A stretch of 31,854 nucleotides of DNA. Source: JBBCJM01 sp037190175 (lineage in GTDB: Bacteria > Pseudomonadota > Alphaproteobacteria > Rhodobacterales > Rhodobacteraceae). Below the pieces are notes generated by a model, which saw only the letters and a program-made list of their open reading frames with translations, searched no databases and was not told the DNA's origin. Both the position numbers and the translations under genes were made by a program. The stretch covers positions 1-31,854 of the forward strand of contig JBBCJM010000024.1 of assembly GCA_037190175.1 (NCBI GenBank). The letters run 5' to 3'. This document shows, piece after piece, positions 8,093-15,194 of this stretch. Every line of letters starts with the position of its first letter. The stretch's first letter is position 1.

Positions 8093-8790
8093 GGCAGCCA
8101 CAGATCCTTGTGGTGGACGACGAGGCCGGATTGCGGGCGATGATCGAGGACTACCTGACCCTGCAGGGCTTTGCCGTGTTGCAGGCCGGGAACGGCGCGG
8201 CGCTGGACCGGGTGCTGGCCACGACGCGGCCCGACGTGATCGTGCTGGACGTGAACATGCCGGGCGAGGACGGGCTGACCATCCTGTCGCGCCTGCGCGC
8301 CACCGGGCACCGGGCCGGCATCGTCATGCTGACCGCCAATGCCGACGAGGCCAGCCGGCTGGCCGGCCTCACCAACGCCGACGACTATATCGTCAAGCCC
8401 TTCGAGCTGCGCGAGCTGGTGGCGCGGCTGCGCGCCGTGCTGCGCCGCCTGCCGCCCCGCCCGGCCGAGCCGCGGCGCGAGAACACGCTGGCGCTGGGGC
8501 CCTGCCGGCTGGATCTGGACGGGCGGCAGCTGTTCGGGGCGGACGGGCTGGAGATCGAGGTCAGCGCGATGGAATTCGACCTGCTGGAGACCTTCGCCCG
8601 CCATCCCCGCCAGATCCTGTCACGCGAGCGGCTGTGCGAGCTGGCGCATGGCCGGTCCCTGGGCGCGGGCGACCGCAGCGTCGACATCCGCATCACCCGC
8701 CTGCGCCGCAAGATCGAGGCCGACCCCGCCCGCCCCGCCATCCTGCTGACCATGCGGGGCGAGGGCTATCTGTTCGATCCCGCCGTGTAA
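8089..8790 (+). CDS. OmpR-family response regulator, kinase partner
   Basis: This 233-residue regulator overlaps the kinase gene by ATGA, so the two are translationally coupled and it is the most likely phosphotransfer partner. The receiver (about 1-118) has VVDDE at 8-12, D54 in VLDVNMPGEDG, T82 and K103 in IVKPF. The winged helix (about 130-230) has MEFDLLETF, RSVDIRITRLRRKIE and MRGEGYLF. One oddity: the loop before the conserved DDY reads GLTNADDY, one residue shorter than the usual GLxxGADDY of this family (compare GLEVGADDY in the regulator at 4163). Target genes are not known; the DUF1127-pot operon begins 80 bp downstream. Confidence 0.93.
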   Translation: MRQPQILVVDDEAGLRAMIEDYLTLQGFAVLQAGNGAALDRVLATTRPDVIVLDVNMPGEDGLTILSRLRATGHRAGIVMLTANADEASRLAGLTNADDYIVKPFELRELVARLRAVLRRLPPRPAEPRRENTLALGPCRLDLDGRQLFGADGLEIEVSAMEFDLLETFARHPRQILSRERLCELAHGRSLGAGDRSVDIRITRLRRKIEADPARPAILLTMRGEGYLFDPAV

Positions 8791-8816
8791 CCGCATCGCC
8801 ACCGCCGCGACAACCG

Positions 8817-8841
8817 GCTGAAACCTCGTTGCCGCAGAAGG
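8817..8841 (+). promoter_or_regulatory. Conserved upstream motif GCTGAAAC-N7-CCGCAGAAGG (copy 2)
   Basis: GCTGAAAC (8817-8824) plus CCGCAGAAGG (8832-8841), 28 nt before the DUF1127 start. It matches the element at 3700-3724 in all 18 fixed bases and in spacing. The 11-mer GGCTGAAACCT (8816-8826) recurs at 14536-14546 before another small gene. In both cases it lies 54 nt from the chosen ATG, measured start to start. Confidence 0.35.
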
Positions 8842-8846
8842 CGGCA
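8830..8846 (+). other. Small hairpin ahead of DUF1127 gene
   Basis: TGCCGC (8830-8835) pairs with GCGGCA (8841-8846) around AGAAG. It could end transcription of the upstream regulator gene (stop at 8790) or fold in the leader of the next mRNA. It overlaps the conserved motif at 8817-8841. Confidence 0.3.
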
Positions 8847-8869
8847 TCCATGAACGAGGAGCGATTTCG

Positions 8870-9088
8870 ATGATTTTTTTGACCCTGATCCGCGACTGGC
8901 TGCTGCACCGGCAGCAGCGCGCCCGGCAGCTGCGCGAATTGCAGAGCCTGGCCGAGATGGACGACCGGATGCTGGCCGACATCGGCATCGACCGCGGCAC
9001 GGCGCGCGAGCTGCTGCAAGAGGCGCTGGACGCGCCCTTCACCCGCGCCCCGGCCGCGCGGCCCGGCGCAGCCCCCCGCTGGGCCTGA
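8870..9088 (+). CDS. DUF1127 family small protein, 72 aa
   Basis: Residues about 13-46 hold the DUF1127 signature: an Arg-rich helix (HRQQRARQLREL), then LAEMDDRMLADIGIDRG, matching the family's LxxLsDreLaDIGixR. The family is small, basic and widespread in alphaproteobacteria; members have been linked to RNA-based regulation and metabolic adjustment. The C-terminal extension (about 52-72) is Ala/Pro/Arg rich and not part of the domain. AGGAG about 8 nt upstream supports the start. It ends 4 nt before potA, so it is likely the first gene of the transporter operon. A regulatory role toward that operon is possible but is inference from position only. Confidence 0.85.
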   Translation: MIFLTLIRDWLLHRQQRARQLRELQSLAEMDDRMLADIGIDRGTARELLQEALDAPFTRAPAARPGAAPRWA

Positions 9089-9092
9089 GACC

Positions 9093-10199
9093 ATGACCTG
9101 CGAACGCTTCGATCCGCGCGACGCGGTGCCGGCGGAGCCGGCCTTCCTGTCGGTCGAGCGGCTGTCGCACCGCTTCGGCGCGCAGCCGGTGCTGGACGGC
9201 GTGTCGCTGGACCTGCGCCGGGGCGAGTTCCTGACCCTGCTCGGCCCCTCGGGCTGCGGCAAGACCACCCTCCTGCGGCTGGTCGCGGGGTTCGAGGCGG
9301 TGCAGACCGGCCGCATCCTGCTGGAGGGGCGGGATCTGGGCGGCCTGCCGGCTGCAAGGCGGCCGGTGAACACGGTCTTTCAGAACTACGCGCTGTTTCC
9401 CCACATGAGCGTGGCGGGCAACGTGGGCTTCGGCCTGCGGATGCTGGGCCATGGCGCGGCCGACATCCGCCGCCGGGTGGACGAGATGCTGGACCTCGTG
9501 CGCCTCACCCCCCTGCGCGACCGCCGTATCGGCGAGTTGTCCGGCGGCCAGCAGCAGAGGGTCGCCCTGGCCCGGGCGCTGGCCCCGGCGCCGCGCCTCT
9601 TGCTGCTGGACGAGCCGCTGTCGGCGCTGGACCACCGCCTGCGGCGCGAGATGCAGGCCGAGCTGAAGCGCATCCAGCGTGATCTGGGCATGACCTTCCT
9701 GTTCGTGACCCACGACCAGGAAGAGGCGCTGACCCTCTCGGACCGCATCGCGGTGCTGGAGGGCGGGCGGCTGCAACAATGCGACACGCCCGAGGCGCTG
9801 TATCACCGCCCCGCCAACCGCTTCGTCGCGGCATTCATGGGCGGCACCAATTTCCTGACCGGCCGGCTGCGGTCGGTGGCGCAGGGCCGGGCCTGGGTGG
9901 AACTGGGCGGCCATGTGATCGACCTGCCGCTGGATGGCCGCGTGCCGGGCGACGGCGCGGTGACGCTGATGATCCGCCCCGAACACATCCGCCCCGGCGC
10001 CCATGACGGGCTGCGGCTGGTGGCGCGGGCGGTGGCCACGCGCTTTGCCGGCGCCGACCACGAGCTGCACCTGCGGCTCGAGGGTGGCGAGGCGCTGACC
10101 GCCCGGCTGCGCGGACCGGCCGAGCTGCCCGCGCCGGGCGAGGCGCTGACCGTCACCCTGCCGCCCGCGCATCTGCGCATCGTGGAGGTGGCGCCATGA
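9093..10199 (+). CDS. potA: Polyamine-type ABC transporter ATPase (PotA-like)
   Basis: This 368-residue cytoplasmic ATPase powers import through the two permeases that follow. It has Walker A GPSGCGKTT (51-59), Q97 of the Q-loop (VFQNYALFPHM), signature LSGGQQQR (149-156), Walker B LLLLDEP ending at E174/P175 and the switch His H207 in VTHDQEEAL. The C-terminal 120 residues form the TOBE-type regulatory domain (MIRPEHIR) of the spermidine/putrescine, maltose and iron importer class. The order ATPase-permease-permease-binding protein, with 4-bp overlaps, matches potABCD. The substrate call rests mainly on the PotD-like binding protein; other small cationic or amine substrates remain possible. 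The start is the first ATG after the DUF1127 stop. Confidence 0.9.
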   Translation: MTCERFDPRDAVPAEPAFLSVERLSHRFGAQPVLDGVSLDLRRGEFLTLLGPSGCGKTTLLRLVAGFEAVQTGRILLEGRDLGGLPAARRPVNTVFQNYALFPHMSVAGNVGFGLRMLGHGAADIRRRVDEMLDLVRLTPLRDRRIGELSGGQQQRVALARALAPAPRLLLLDEPLSALDHRLRREMQAELKRIQRDLGMTFLFVTHDQEEALTLSDRIAVLEGGRLQQCDTPEALYHRPANRFVAAFMGGTNFLTGRLRSVAQGRAWVELGGHVIDLPLDGRVPGDGAVTLMIRPEHIRPGAHDGLRLVARAVATRFAGADHELHLRLEGGEALTARLRGPAELPAPGEALTVTLPPAHLRIVEVAP

Positions 10200-11092
10200 G
10201 CCCGGCCCTTGCCCGCCCCGCCCCCCGCCGCCGGGCCGGCCCGCTGGCCGCCGCGCTGCCCGCCATCGCCTTCGTCGCGCTGTTCGGGCTGGGGCCGCTG
10301 GCCGTCATGGCGGTGTTCTCGGTGCTCAAGGCCGCGCCGCATGGCGGGGTGGAATGGCAGATCTCGGCCGAGGGCTGGCGCGCGCTGCTGTCCCGGCGCG
10401 ACATCTTCGACGGCGGGCTGCACCTCTCGGCCGACCACCTGCTGATCTACGGCCGGTCGTTCCTGTCGGCGCTGGTCACGACGGCTCTTTGCGTGGCCGT
10501 GGGCTTTCCCCTGGCCTGGTTCATCGCCACCCGGACGCCCGCGCGGCGCAAGTGGTGGGTGCTGGCGGTGACGGTGCCGTTCTGGTCCAGCCTCTTGGTG
10601 CGCACGCTGGCGCTGATGCTGATCCTGGGCGACCGGGGGCTGGTCAACGGGGCGCTGATCGGCCTCGGGCTGATCCAGCAGCCACTGAGGATGCTTTATA
10701 CCGAGGTCGCGGTGATGGCCGGGCTGGTCTATGCCTCGCTGCCCTTCATGGTGCTGCCGGTCTATTCGGCGTTGGCGCGGCTGGACCCGCGGCTGGTCGA
10801 GGCCGCGGCCGACCTGCATGCCGGCCGCTGGTCGATCCTGCGCCATGTGCTGTGGCCCGCCGCGCGGCCGGGGGTGCTGGCCGGGGCGCTTCTGGTCTTC
10901 GTGCCGGCGCTGGGGGCCTATGTGGTGCCCTTGGTGCTGGGCGGCGGGCGGTCGATGATGATCGGCGACCTGATCGCGCTGCAATTCGGATCCTCGCGCA
11001 ACTGGCCGCTGGGTGCTGCGGAATCCATCGTGCTGCTGGCGGGCGTGCTGGCCGCGCTGGCCATCCACCGCAGGCTGGAGAAACGCCCATGA
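10196..11092 (+). CDS. potB: Polyamine-type ABC permease (PotB-like)
   Basis: This 298-residue inner-membrane protein has about six hydrophobic helices. The first is near 20-42 (LAAALPAIAFVALFGLGPLAVMAVFSVL), followed by a periplasmic loop to about 80. The cytoplasmic loop that docks the ATPase (EAA loop) is visible as LVEAAADLHAGRWSILRHVLWPAARPG near 200-227. It pairs with the PotC-like permease to form the membrane channel. The ATGA overlap with potA and with potC shows translational coupling. Length is typical for PotB/PotH. Confidence 0.9.
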   Translation: MSPALARPAPRRRAGPLAAALPAIAFVALFGLGPLAVMAVFSVLKAAPHGGVEWQISAEGWRALLSRRDIFDGGLHLSADHLLIYGRSFLSALVTTALCVAVGFPLAWFIATRTPARRKWWVLAVTVPFWSSLLVRTLALMLILGDRGLVNGALIGLGLIQQPLRMLYTEVAVMAGLVYASLPFMVLPVYSALARLDPRLVEAAADLHAGRWSILRHVLWPAARPGVLAGALLVFVPALGAYVVPLVLGGGRSMMIGDLIALQFGSSRNWPLGAAESIVLLAGVLAALAIHRRLEKRP

Positions 11093-11892
11093 AAGCCCGC
11101 CTTCCGTTGCATCAACCCGGCTTCGGCGCCGTCGCCTGGGCGGGCATGGTCCTGATCTATGCGCCCGTCGTCGTGCTGGTGGTCTTCGCGCTGAACCGGG
11201 GGCAATTGTTCCACCTGTGGGAGGGCGTGTCGCTGCGCTGGTTCGAGAAGGCGCTGGCCAACCCCGGCTTCCGCCGCGCGGCCTGGAACACCATGGTCGT
11301 CTCGGTCTCGGCCACGCTGATCGCCACCGCGCTGGCCACCGCCGCCGCGCTGGCGCTGGAACGCGCCCGGGCGCGCGAGGCGGGGCTGGCGCTGCTAGTC
11401 CTCGGCCTGCCGCTGGTGGTGCCCGAGGTGGTCATGGCCATCGCCACGATGATCTTCTTTTCGCAGGTGCCGCTGCCCGACATCGGGATCGGGCGGCTGA
11501 TCCTGGGCCACACCGCCTTCTGCATCCCCTTCGCGCTGATGCCGGTGCGCGCCTGCCTGCAAGGGATCGACCCCCGGCTGGGGCAGGCGGCGCGCGACCT
11601 TCATGCCTCGGACGGCGCGGTGCTGTGCCATGTCACCCTGCCGCTGCTGGTGCCCGGGATCGTGTCGGGCGCGGCGCTGGCCTTCATCGTCTCCTTCGAC
11701 GACTTCGCCATGGCGCAGTTCGTCGCCGGCCCCGGGCAGACCACGCTGCCCGTCTTCATCTGGGCCCAGCTGCGCCGGCCGCTGACGCCCGAGATCAACG
11801 CGATGTGCGCCATCGTGCTGATCGTCTCGACCCTGCTGATCTGCCTCGCCACCGCGCTGACCGCGCGGCGCGGGCAGGGATTTTCCCGTTGA
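11089..11892 (+). CDS. potC: Polyamine-type ABC permease (PotC-like)
   Basis: This 267-residue inner-membrane protein has a first helix near 14-35 (AWAGMVLIYAPVVVLVVFAL), the PotC-like LSLRWFEKAL equivalent (VSLRWFEKALANPGF) and several later helices. The EAA docking loop reads GQAARDLHASDGAVLCHVTLPLLVPG near 165-190, followed by SFDDFAMAQFVAGPG, typical of PotC/PotI. The start ATG overlaps the potB stop by 4 bp. It closes the permease pair of this importer. Confidence 0.9.
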   Translation: MKARLPLHQPGFGAVAWAGMVLIYAPVVVLVVFALNRGQLFHLWEGVSLRWFEKALANPGFRRAAWNTMVVSVSATLIATALATAAALALERARAREAGLALLVLGLPLVVPEVVMAIATMIFFSQVPLPDIGIGRLILGHTAFCIPFALMPVRACLQGIDPRLGQAARDLHASDGAVLCHVTLPLLVPGIVSGAALAFIVSFDDFAMAQFVAGPGQTTLPVFIWAQLRRPLTPEINAMCAIVLIVSTLLICLATALTARRGQGFSR

Positions 11893-11909
11893 ACCACAAG
11901 GAGTTTGCC

Positions 11910-12929
11910 ATGAAGACGTTTTTCGCCGCGCTGTTCTGCGGCATGATGCTGGCCGCCGCCGCCCTGGCCGAGGGCCGGCTGCACATCTACACTTGGGGCG
12001 AATACACCAGCCCCGAGCTGATCGAGAAATTCTCGGCCCTCCACGGGGTCGAGGTCACCATCGACGAATACGACAGCAACGAGACGATGCTGGCCCGGGT
12101 GCGCGGCGGCGGCAGCGGCTTCGACATCGTGGTGCCGGGCGATTATGCCGTGCGGACCATGATCGAGGAGGGGCTGCTGGCCGAGACCCGCCCCGACCTG
12201 ATGCCCAACTTCGCCAACGTCGACCCCGACCATGTCGGCGTCTACTGGGATCCCGGCCGCCGTTTCACCGTGCCGTGGACCGTGGGCTTCACCGGTTATG
12301 CGGTGGACGGCCGGGCGTGGGAGGGCGAGACCGGCTCGCTTGCGCTGCTGTTCGACCCGCCGGCGGAACTGCGCGGCCGCATCGCCATGCTGGACGACAT
12401 GGTGTCGGTCATCCACGCCGCCGAGCGTCATCTCGACGTGCCGCGCTGCACCGCGAACCCCGACGACCTGCGCCGGGTGCGCGACCTGCTTCTGGCGGCC
12501 AGGCCGCATTGGCGCAGCTTCGGCGCCGACAGCATCAACCGGCTGGCCTCGGGCGAGGCGGCGGTGGCGATGACCTGGAGCGGTTCGGCCGTGGTGCTGC
12601 GCGAACAGCTGCCCAAGACCCGCTTCGTCTTCACGCCCGGGCCGATGGAGGCGTTTTCCGACAGCATCGCGGTGCTGCGGGACGCGCCGAACCTGGAGAA
12701 CGCCAGGCTGTTCCAGAACTTCGTGATGGACCCGGCGAATGCCGCGCTGACCGCCGAATTCGCGGGCTATGCCACCGCGATCACCGGGGCCGGGGCGCAT
12801 ATGTCCGAAGATCTGCGCGCCGCGCCCGAGCTGAACCCGCCGGCCGATGTGGTGGCCGAATTCGTTCCGCCCTGCGCGCCCGAGGTGATTGCGATGTATA
12901 ACGCGATCTGGACGGAGCTTCGGCGGTGA
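11910..12929 (+). CDS. potD: Polyamine-binding periplasmic protein (PotD-like)
   Basis: The 339-residue product has an N-terminal signal peptide (about 1-20, ending AALA), then LHIYTWGEYTSPELIEKF, the hallmark opening of PotD/PotF binding proteins. YDSNETMLARVRGGGSGFDIVVPGDYAV, NFANVDPDH and the PWTVGFTGYAVD segment match PotD blocks that line the ligand cleft, including acidic and aromatic residues that bind amines. AAGGAG lies 5-6 nt upstream. It delivers substrate to the PotBC-like permease. Spermidine or putrescine is the family expectation; the sequence alone does not settle the ligand. Confidence 0.9.
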   Translation: MKTFFAALFCGMMLAAAALAEGRLHIYTWGEYTSPELIEKFSALHGVEVTIDEYDSNETMLARVRGGGSGFDIVVPGDYAVRTMIEEGLLAETRPDLMPNFANVDPDHVGVYWDPGRRFTVPWTVGFTGYAVDGRAWEGETGSLALLFDPPAELRGRIAMLDDMVSVIHAAERHLDVPRCTANPDDLRRVRDLLLAARPHWRSFGADSINRLASGEAAVAMTWSGSAVVLREQLPKTRFVFTPGPMEAFSDSIAVLRDAPNLENARLFQNFVMDPANAALTAEFAGYATAITGAGAHMSEDLRAAPELNPPADVVAEFVPPCAPEVIAMYNAIWTELRR

Positions 12930-12940
12930 GGGGGACGGGG

Positions 12941-13066
12941 ATGCGAAAGCGCATGTGGATGCTGCCGGCGGCGCTGGCGCTGATGCTGCTGGGCCTTCAC
13001 GGCTGCGGGCCGAACGCGGGGCGCTGCACCCCGCTGAGCCCCGGCTTCCCGCTGTGCGGCATCTGA
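12941..13066 (+). CDS. Tiny lipoprotein, 41 aa
   Basis: A short frame directly after potD encodes a basic start (MRKRMW), a hydrophobic core of about 14 residues and a lipobox-like LHGC, with the lipid-carrying Cys at about residue 22. The mature part is only about 20 residues with two more Cys (GRC and PLC), so a disulfide is possible. GGGG lies just before the ATG and the gap to potD is 11 bp, so it can ride on the pot mRNA. It resembles small envelope lipoproteins of the entericidin kind in size and layout, but I see no specific sequence match. Function is unknown. Confidence 0.55.
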   Translation: MRKRMWMLPAALALMLLGLHGCGPNAGRCTPLSPGFPLCGI

Positions 13067-13162
13067 AGGGGATCCCGCATGAAACGCTATCTTAAAAGGG
13101 CGCCGGGCTTTGTGGCGCTGGCTGCTGCTGTTCCGCCCCCGTCTTTCAGGAAGGATTTCCCC

Positions 13163-13549
13163 ATGAGCCTCCGTACCATCGCCACCGCGCTCGCCCTTCT
13201 CCTCCTGCCGCCGGCCGCGACGGCCGCCTGCGCGCCGGGCCAGCCGGGGCTGGAGGGGGTCTATCTGCTGGAGGGCGAGATGGAGGTCGGCGCGCAGCTG
13301 GTGCTGCTGGCCGACGGGCGGTTCGAATTCGGGCTGGCCTATGGCGCGATCGACCAGGCCGGCCGCGGCTGCTGGTCGATCCACGGCACCGCCCTGAGGC
13401 TGCAGGTCGAGGGGCGCCGGCAGGTGCCTGCGCAGCATTCGCCGGCCGACCGCCGCTTCCGCGGCATGGTCCTGCTGGTCGAGCCCGACGGGCGGCTGCG
13501 CTGGCCCCTGCCCGGCTTTCGCGGCATGTTCCAGCGGGTCCGGCGCTGA
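13163..13549 (+). CDS. Small secreted protein, 128 aa
   Basis: The protein has a signal peptide (about 1-21, ending ATAA before CAPG). The mature part starts with GVYLLEGEMEVGAQLVLLADGRFEFGLAYGAIDQAGRGCWSIHG when read in pieces: a β-rich, lipocalin-like layout I have seen in uncharacterised proteobacterial proteins (GVxExGSxLxLxxDGRFxFxLxYGAxD). Two Cys remain in the mature chain and could bond. The ATG at 13163 is preferred because AGGAAGG sits 7-8 nt upstream and it begins the signal peptide; the in-frame ATG at 13079 would bury that peptide 28 residues inside. Its role is unknown. It follows the tiny lipoprotein and may be in the same transcript. Confidence 0.75.
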   Translation: MSLRTIATALALLLLPPAATAACAPGQPGLEGVYLLEGEMEVGAQLVLLADGRFEFGLAYGAIDQAGRGCWSIHGTALRLQVEGRRQVPAQHSPADRRFRGMVLLVEPDGRLRWPLPGFRGMFQRVRR

Positions 13550-13602
13550 GCGATTGTGCCGGCCCGGCCCCCTGTGCAAAATCCGCGCGGGAAAGGGGTT
13601 TC

Positions 13603-14541
13603 ATGCGCGTCGCCTTCTCCAGCCACAGCCTGCCGCCGGCCGAACGGGCCGCGCTTTTGCGCGAGGTCTATGCGCGCTCCATGATCGGCTGCGACCTGGC
13701 CCCCGTGGGCGAGGGGGCGCTGGAGATCGAGTTCGACGCGCTGGTCCTGAACGGGGCCGGGGTCGGCGGCGGCCGCTATGCGCCCATGACCGCGCAGCGC
13801 GGCACGGAACACATGACAGGCGAAGGCATCATGCTCTCGGCCAGCGCGGGCCGGTTCGGGGTGTCCGTGGGCGGGGCCGAGATGCTGGCGGGCGGCGAGG
13901 GCGCGGTGACGGCGATGCCGATGCACCGGCCCAGCCGCTGGCTCTACCCCGGGGCGCAGGCCGTGGCCTCGGTCTGGATCGGGCGCGAGGCGCTGGCCGA
14001 CGTGGCGCCGGGGCTCGACCTCGACACCCCGCGGGTGCTGGCGCCGGGCACCCCGGCGCTGGCGCTGCTGATGGCCTATGCGCAGCTGCTGCGCGACACC
14101 CCGCCCCAGGGGGCGGCCGCCGCGCTGGCCGGAGCGCATCTGGCCGACCTCGCGGCGCTGGCGCTGGGGCATCGCGCGGGCCCCGCCGCGGGCCGGGCCG
14201 CGCGGCTGGCCGCGATCCGGCGCGACATGGCGGCGCGGTTCCGCGATCCCGACCTGGGGGTGGCGAGCCTGGCCCGGCGGCACGGGATCACCCCGCGTTA
14301 CCTGCAGATGCTGTTCGCCGGGGCGGGCGAGAGCGCGGCCGAGGCCCTGCTGGGGCTGCGGCTGGAGGCGGCCCGCGCGCGGCTGGCCGATCCGCGCCGC
14401 GCGGCCGAGGGGATCGGCACCGTGGCCTTCGCCTGCGGGTTCCACGACCTCTCCACCTTCAACCGTGGCTTCCGCCGGCGGTTCGGCACCACGCCCGGCG
14501 AATACCGCGCCGCGATGCGCGGGGGGCCGGCATCGGGCTGA
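13603..14541 (+). CDS. AraC-family transcriptional regulator
   Basis: This 312-residue protein has a C-terminal AraC double helix-turn-helix (about 205-305): LGVASLARRHGITPRYLQMLF is the first unit, and VAFACGFHDLSTFNRGFRRRFGTTPGEYR the second, with the family's closing motif intact. The N-terminal two thirds (about 30-160) look like a β-barrel ligand or oligomerisation domain of the AraC_binding_2 type (MPMHRPSRWLYPG). AAAGGGG lies before the ATG. It is flanked by a secreted protein and a small membrane protein, either of which could be its target. Its inducer cannot be told from sequence. Confidence 0.9.
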   Translation: MRVAFSSHSLPPAERAALLREVYARSMIGCDLAPVGEGALEIEFDALVLNGAGVGGGRYAPMTAQRGTEHMTGEGIMLSASAGRFGVSVGGAEMLAGGEGAVTAMPMHRPSRWLYPGAQAVASVWIGREALADVAPGLDLDTPRVLAPGTPALALLMAYAQLLRDTPPQGAAAALAGAHLADLAALALGHRAGPAAGRAARLAAIRRDMAARFRDPDLGVASLARRHGITPRYLQMLFAGAGESAAEALLGLRLEAARARLADPRRAAEGIGTVAFACGFHDLSTFNRGFRRRFGTTPGEYRAAMRGGPASG

Positions 14542-14589
14542 AACCTGCGGGGCGGATGGTTCCTGCCAAGCCCCTTGCAGGATCCCAAG

Positions 14590-15102
14590 ATGCCTCCCGA
14601 AGAACCCGACAGCATGGCCATCGCCTTCGCGCTGGCGGTGGCCGCGACGCTGGGCCTCGGCTGGCTGGTGCAGGACATGCTGGCCGGGCCGGTGACGCGG
14701 CCGGTCCTCGACGACATCGCGCTGGCCATGGGGCTGGGCGAGGAGATCGAGGCGCAGCTGGCGCGCGAGGGCTGCCGCCACCACCGCCAGTCCATCGCCC
14801 GCCTGCCCGCCGAGGGCTGGATCTGCGCCGTGACCGTCGCCCCCGCCGCCCACCCGCCGGTCGCGATCCGGCTGGACCTGAGCCGCCCCGAAGACCTCGA
14901 CGCGATCCGGGGCGCCGGCCGGGTCCTCGGCCGCACCGCGCTGTTGATGCCGGGCCGGCTGCTGGCCGACCGGGCCAGCGGCCTGCTGCCGAAGCTGCTG
15001 GCGATGCCGGCGCTATCGGCGCTGCTGTGGATCGGCGCCGGCGGCCTGCGGCGCGGCCTTGCCGCCCGGCGGCACCGGCCTGCGGGGCGCCGACGGCCAT
15101 AA
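14590..15102 (+). CDS. Small membrane protein of unknown function, 170 aa
   Basis: I do not recognise this protein. A short acidic N-terminus leads into a hydrophobic helix (about 10-32, AIAFALAVAATLGLGWLVQD), then a soluble domain with GCRHHRQSIARLP and GWICAVTV (about 58-85). A second hydrophobic segment (LLAMPALSALLWIGAGGL, about 135-155) is followed by a strongly basic tail (RRHRPAGRRRP). The ATG at 14590 has AGGA about 8 nt upstream; an ATG at 14575 would add five residues. The 11-mer GGCTGAAACCT lies 54 nt before the start, as it does for the DUF1127 gene. Its stop codon falls inside the Nac-type operator of the next gene. Confidence 0.65.
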   Translation: MPPEEPDSMAIAFALAVAATLGLGWLVQDMLAGPVTRPVLDDIALAMGLGEEIEAQLAREGCRHHRQSIARLPAEGWICAVTVAPAAHPPVAIRLDLSRPEDLDAIRGAGRVLGRTALLMPGRLLADRASGLLPKLLAMPALSALLWIGAGGLRRGLAARRHRPAGRRRP

Positions 15103-15116
15103 GCAAAGATTATGGC
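15096..15116 (+). promoter_or_regulatory. Nac-type LysR operator, site 1 (aminotransferase)
   Basis: GCCATAA (15096-15102), 7 bases, TTATGGC (15110-15116) is a perfect 7-bp dyad that contains ATA-N9-TAT (15099-15113). That is the consensus known for the enterobacterial LysR protein Nac. Its centre (15106) is 54 bp before the start of a TAGCCT -10 element (15160-15165), which puts it near -66 and so in activator position. It shares CCATAAGnAAA with the sites at 17416 and 22146. Confidence 0.7.
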
Positions 15117-15159
15117 GGCAGAGGCGTTTTCCGGGAAGGCAGGGGCCGCGCCCCAGCGC

Positions 15160-15165
15160 TAGCCT
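15160..15165 (+). promoter_or_regulatory. -10 element of the aminotransferase promoter
   Basis: TAGCCT sits 29 nt before the aminotransferase ATG and matches the TAGxCT style of the other -10 elements in this block. No good -35 lies 16-18 bp upstream, as expected for an activator-dependent promoter. Confidence 0.5.
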
Positions 15166-15194
15166 TGCGGAAAACCCCCTCGCAAGGAGCCGAG

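Noticed and set aside
4928..8101. Long minus-strand frame opposite the histidine kinase
   Set aside because: Composition is His/Gln/Arg/Gly-rich without any domain; the plus strand holds a full kinase.
8850..8873. Seven-codon leader peptide overlapping the DUF1127 start
   Set aside because: It mostly consists of the ribosome binding site region (GAGGAG) and carries no repeated regulatory codons; likely chance.
13079..13162. Earlier start for the 128-aa secreted protein
   Set aside because: It would place 28 residues before a clear signal peptide; AGGAAGG supports 13163.
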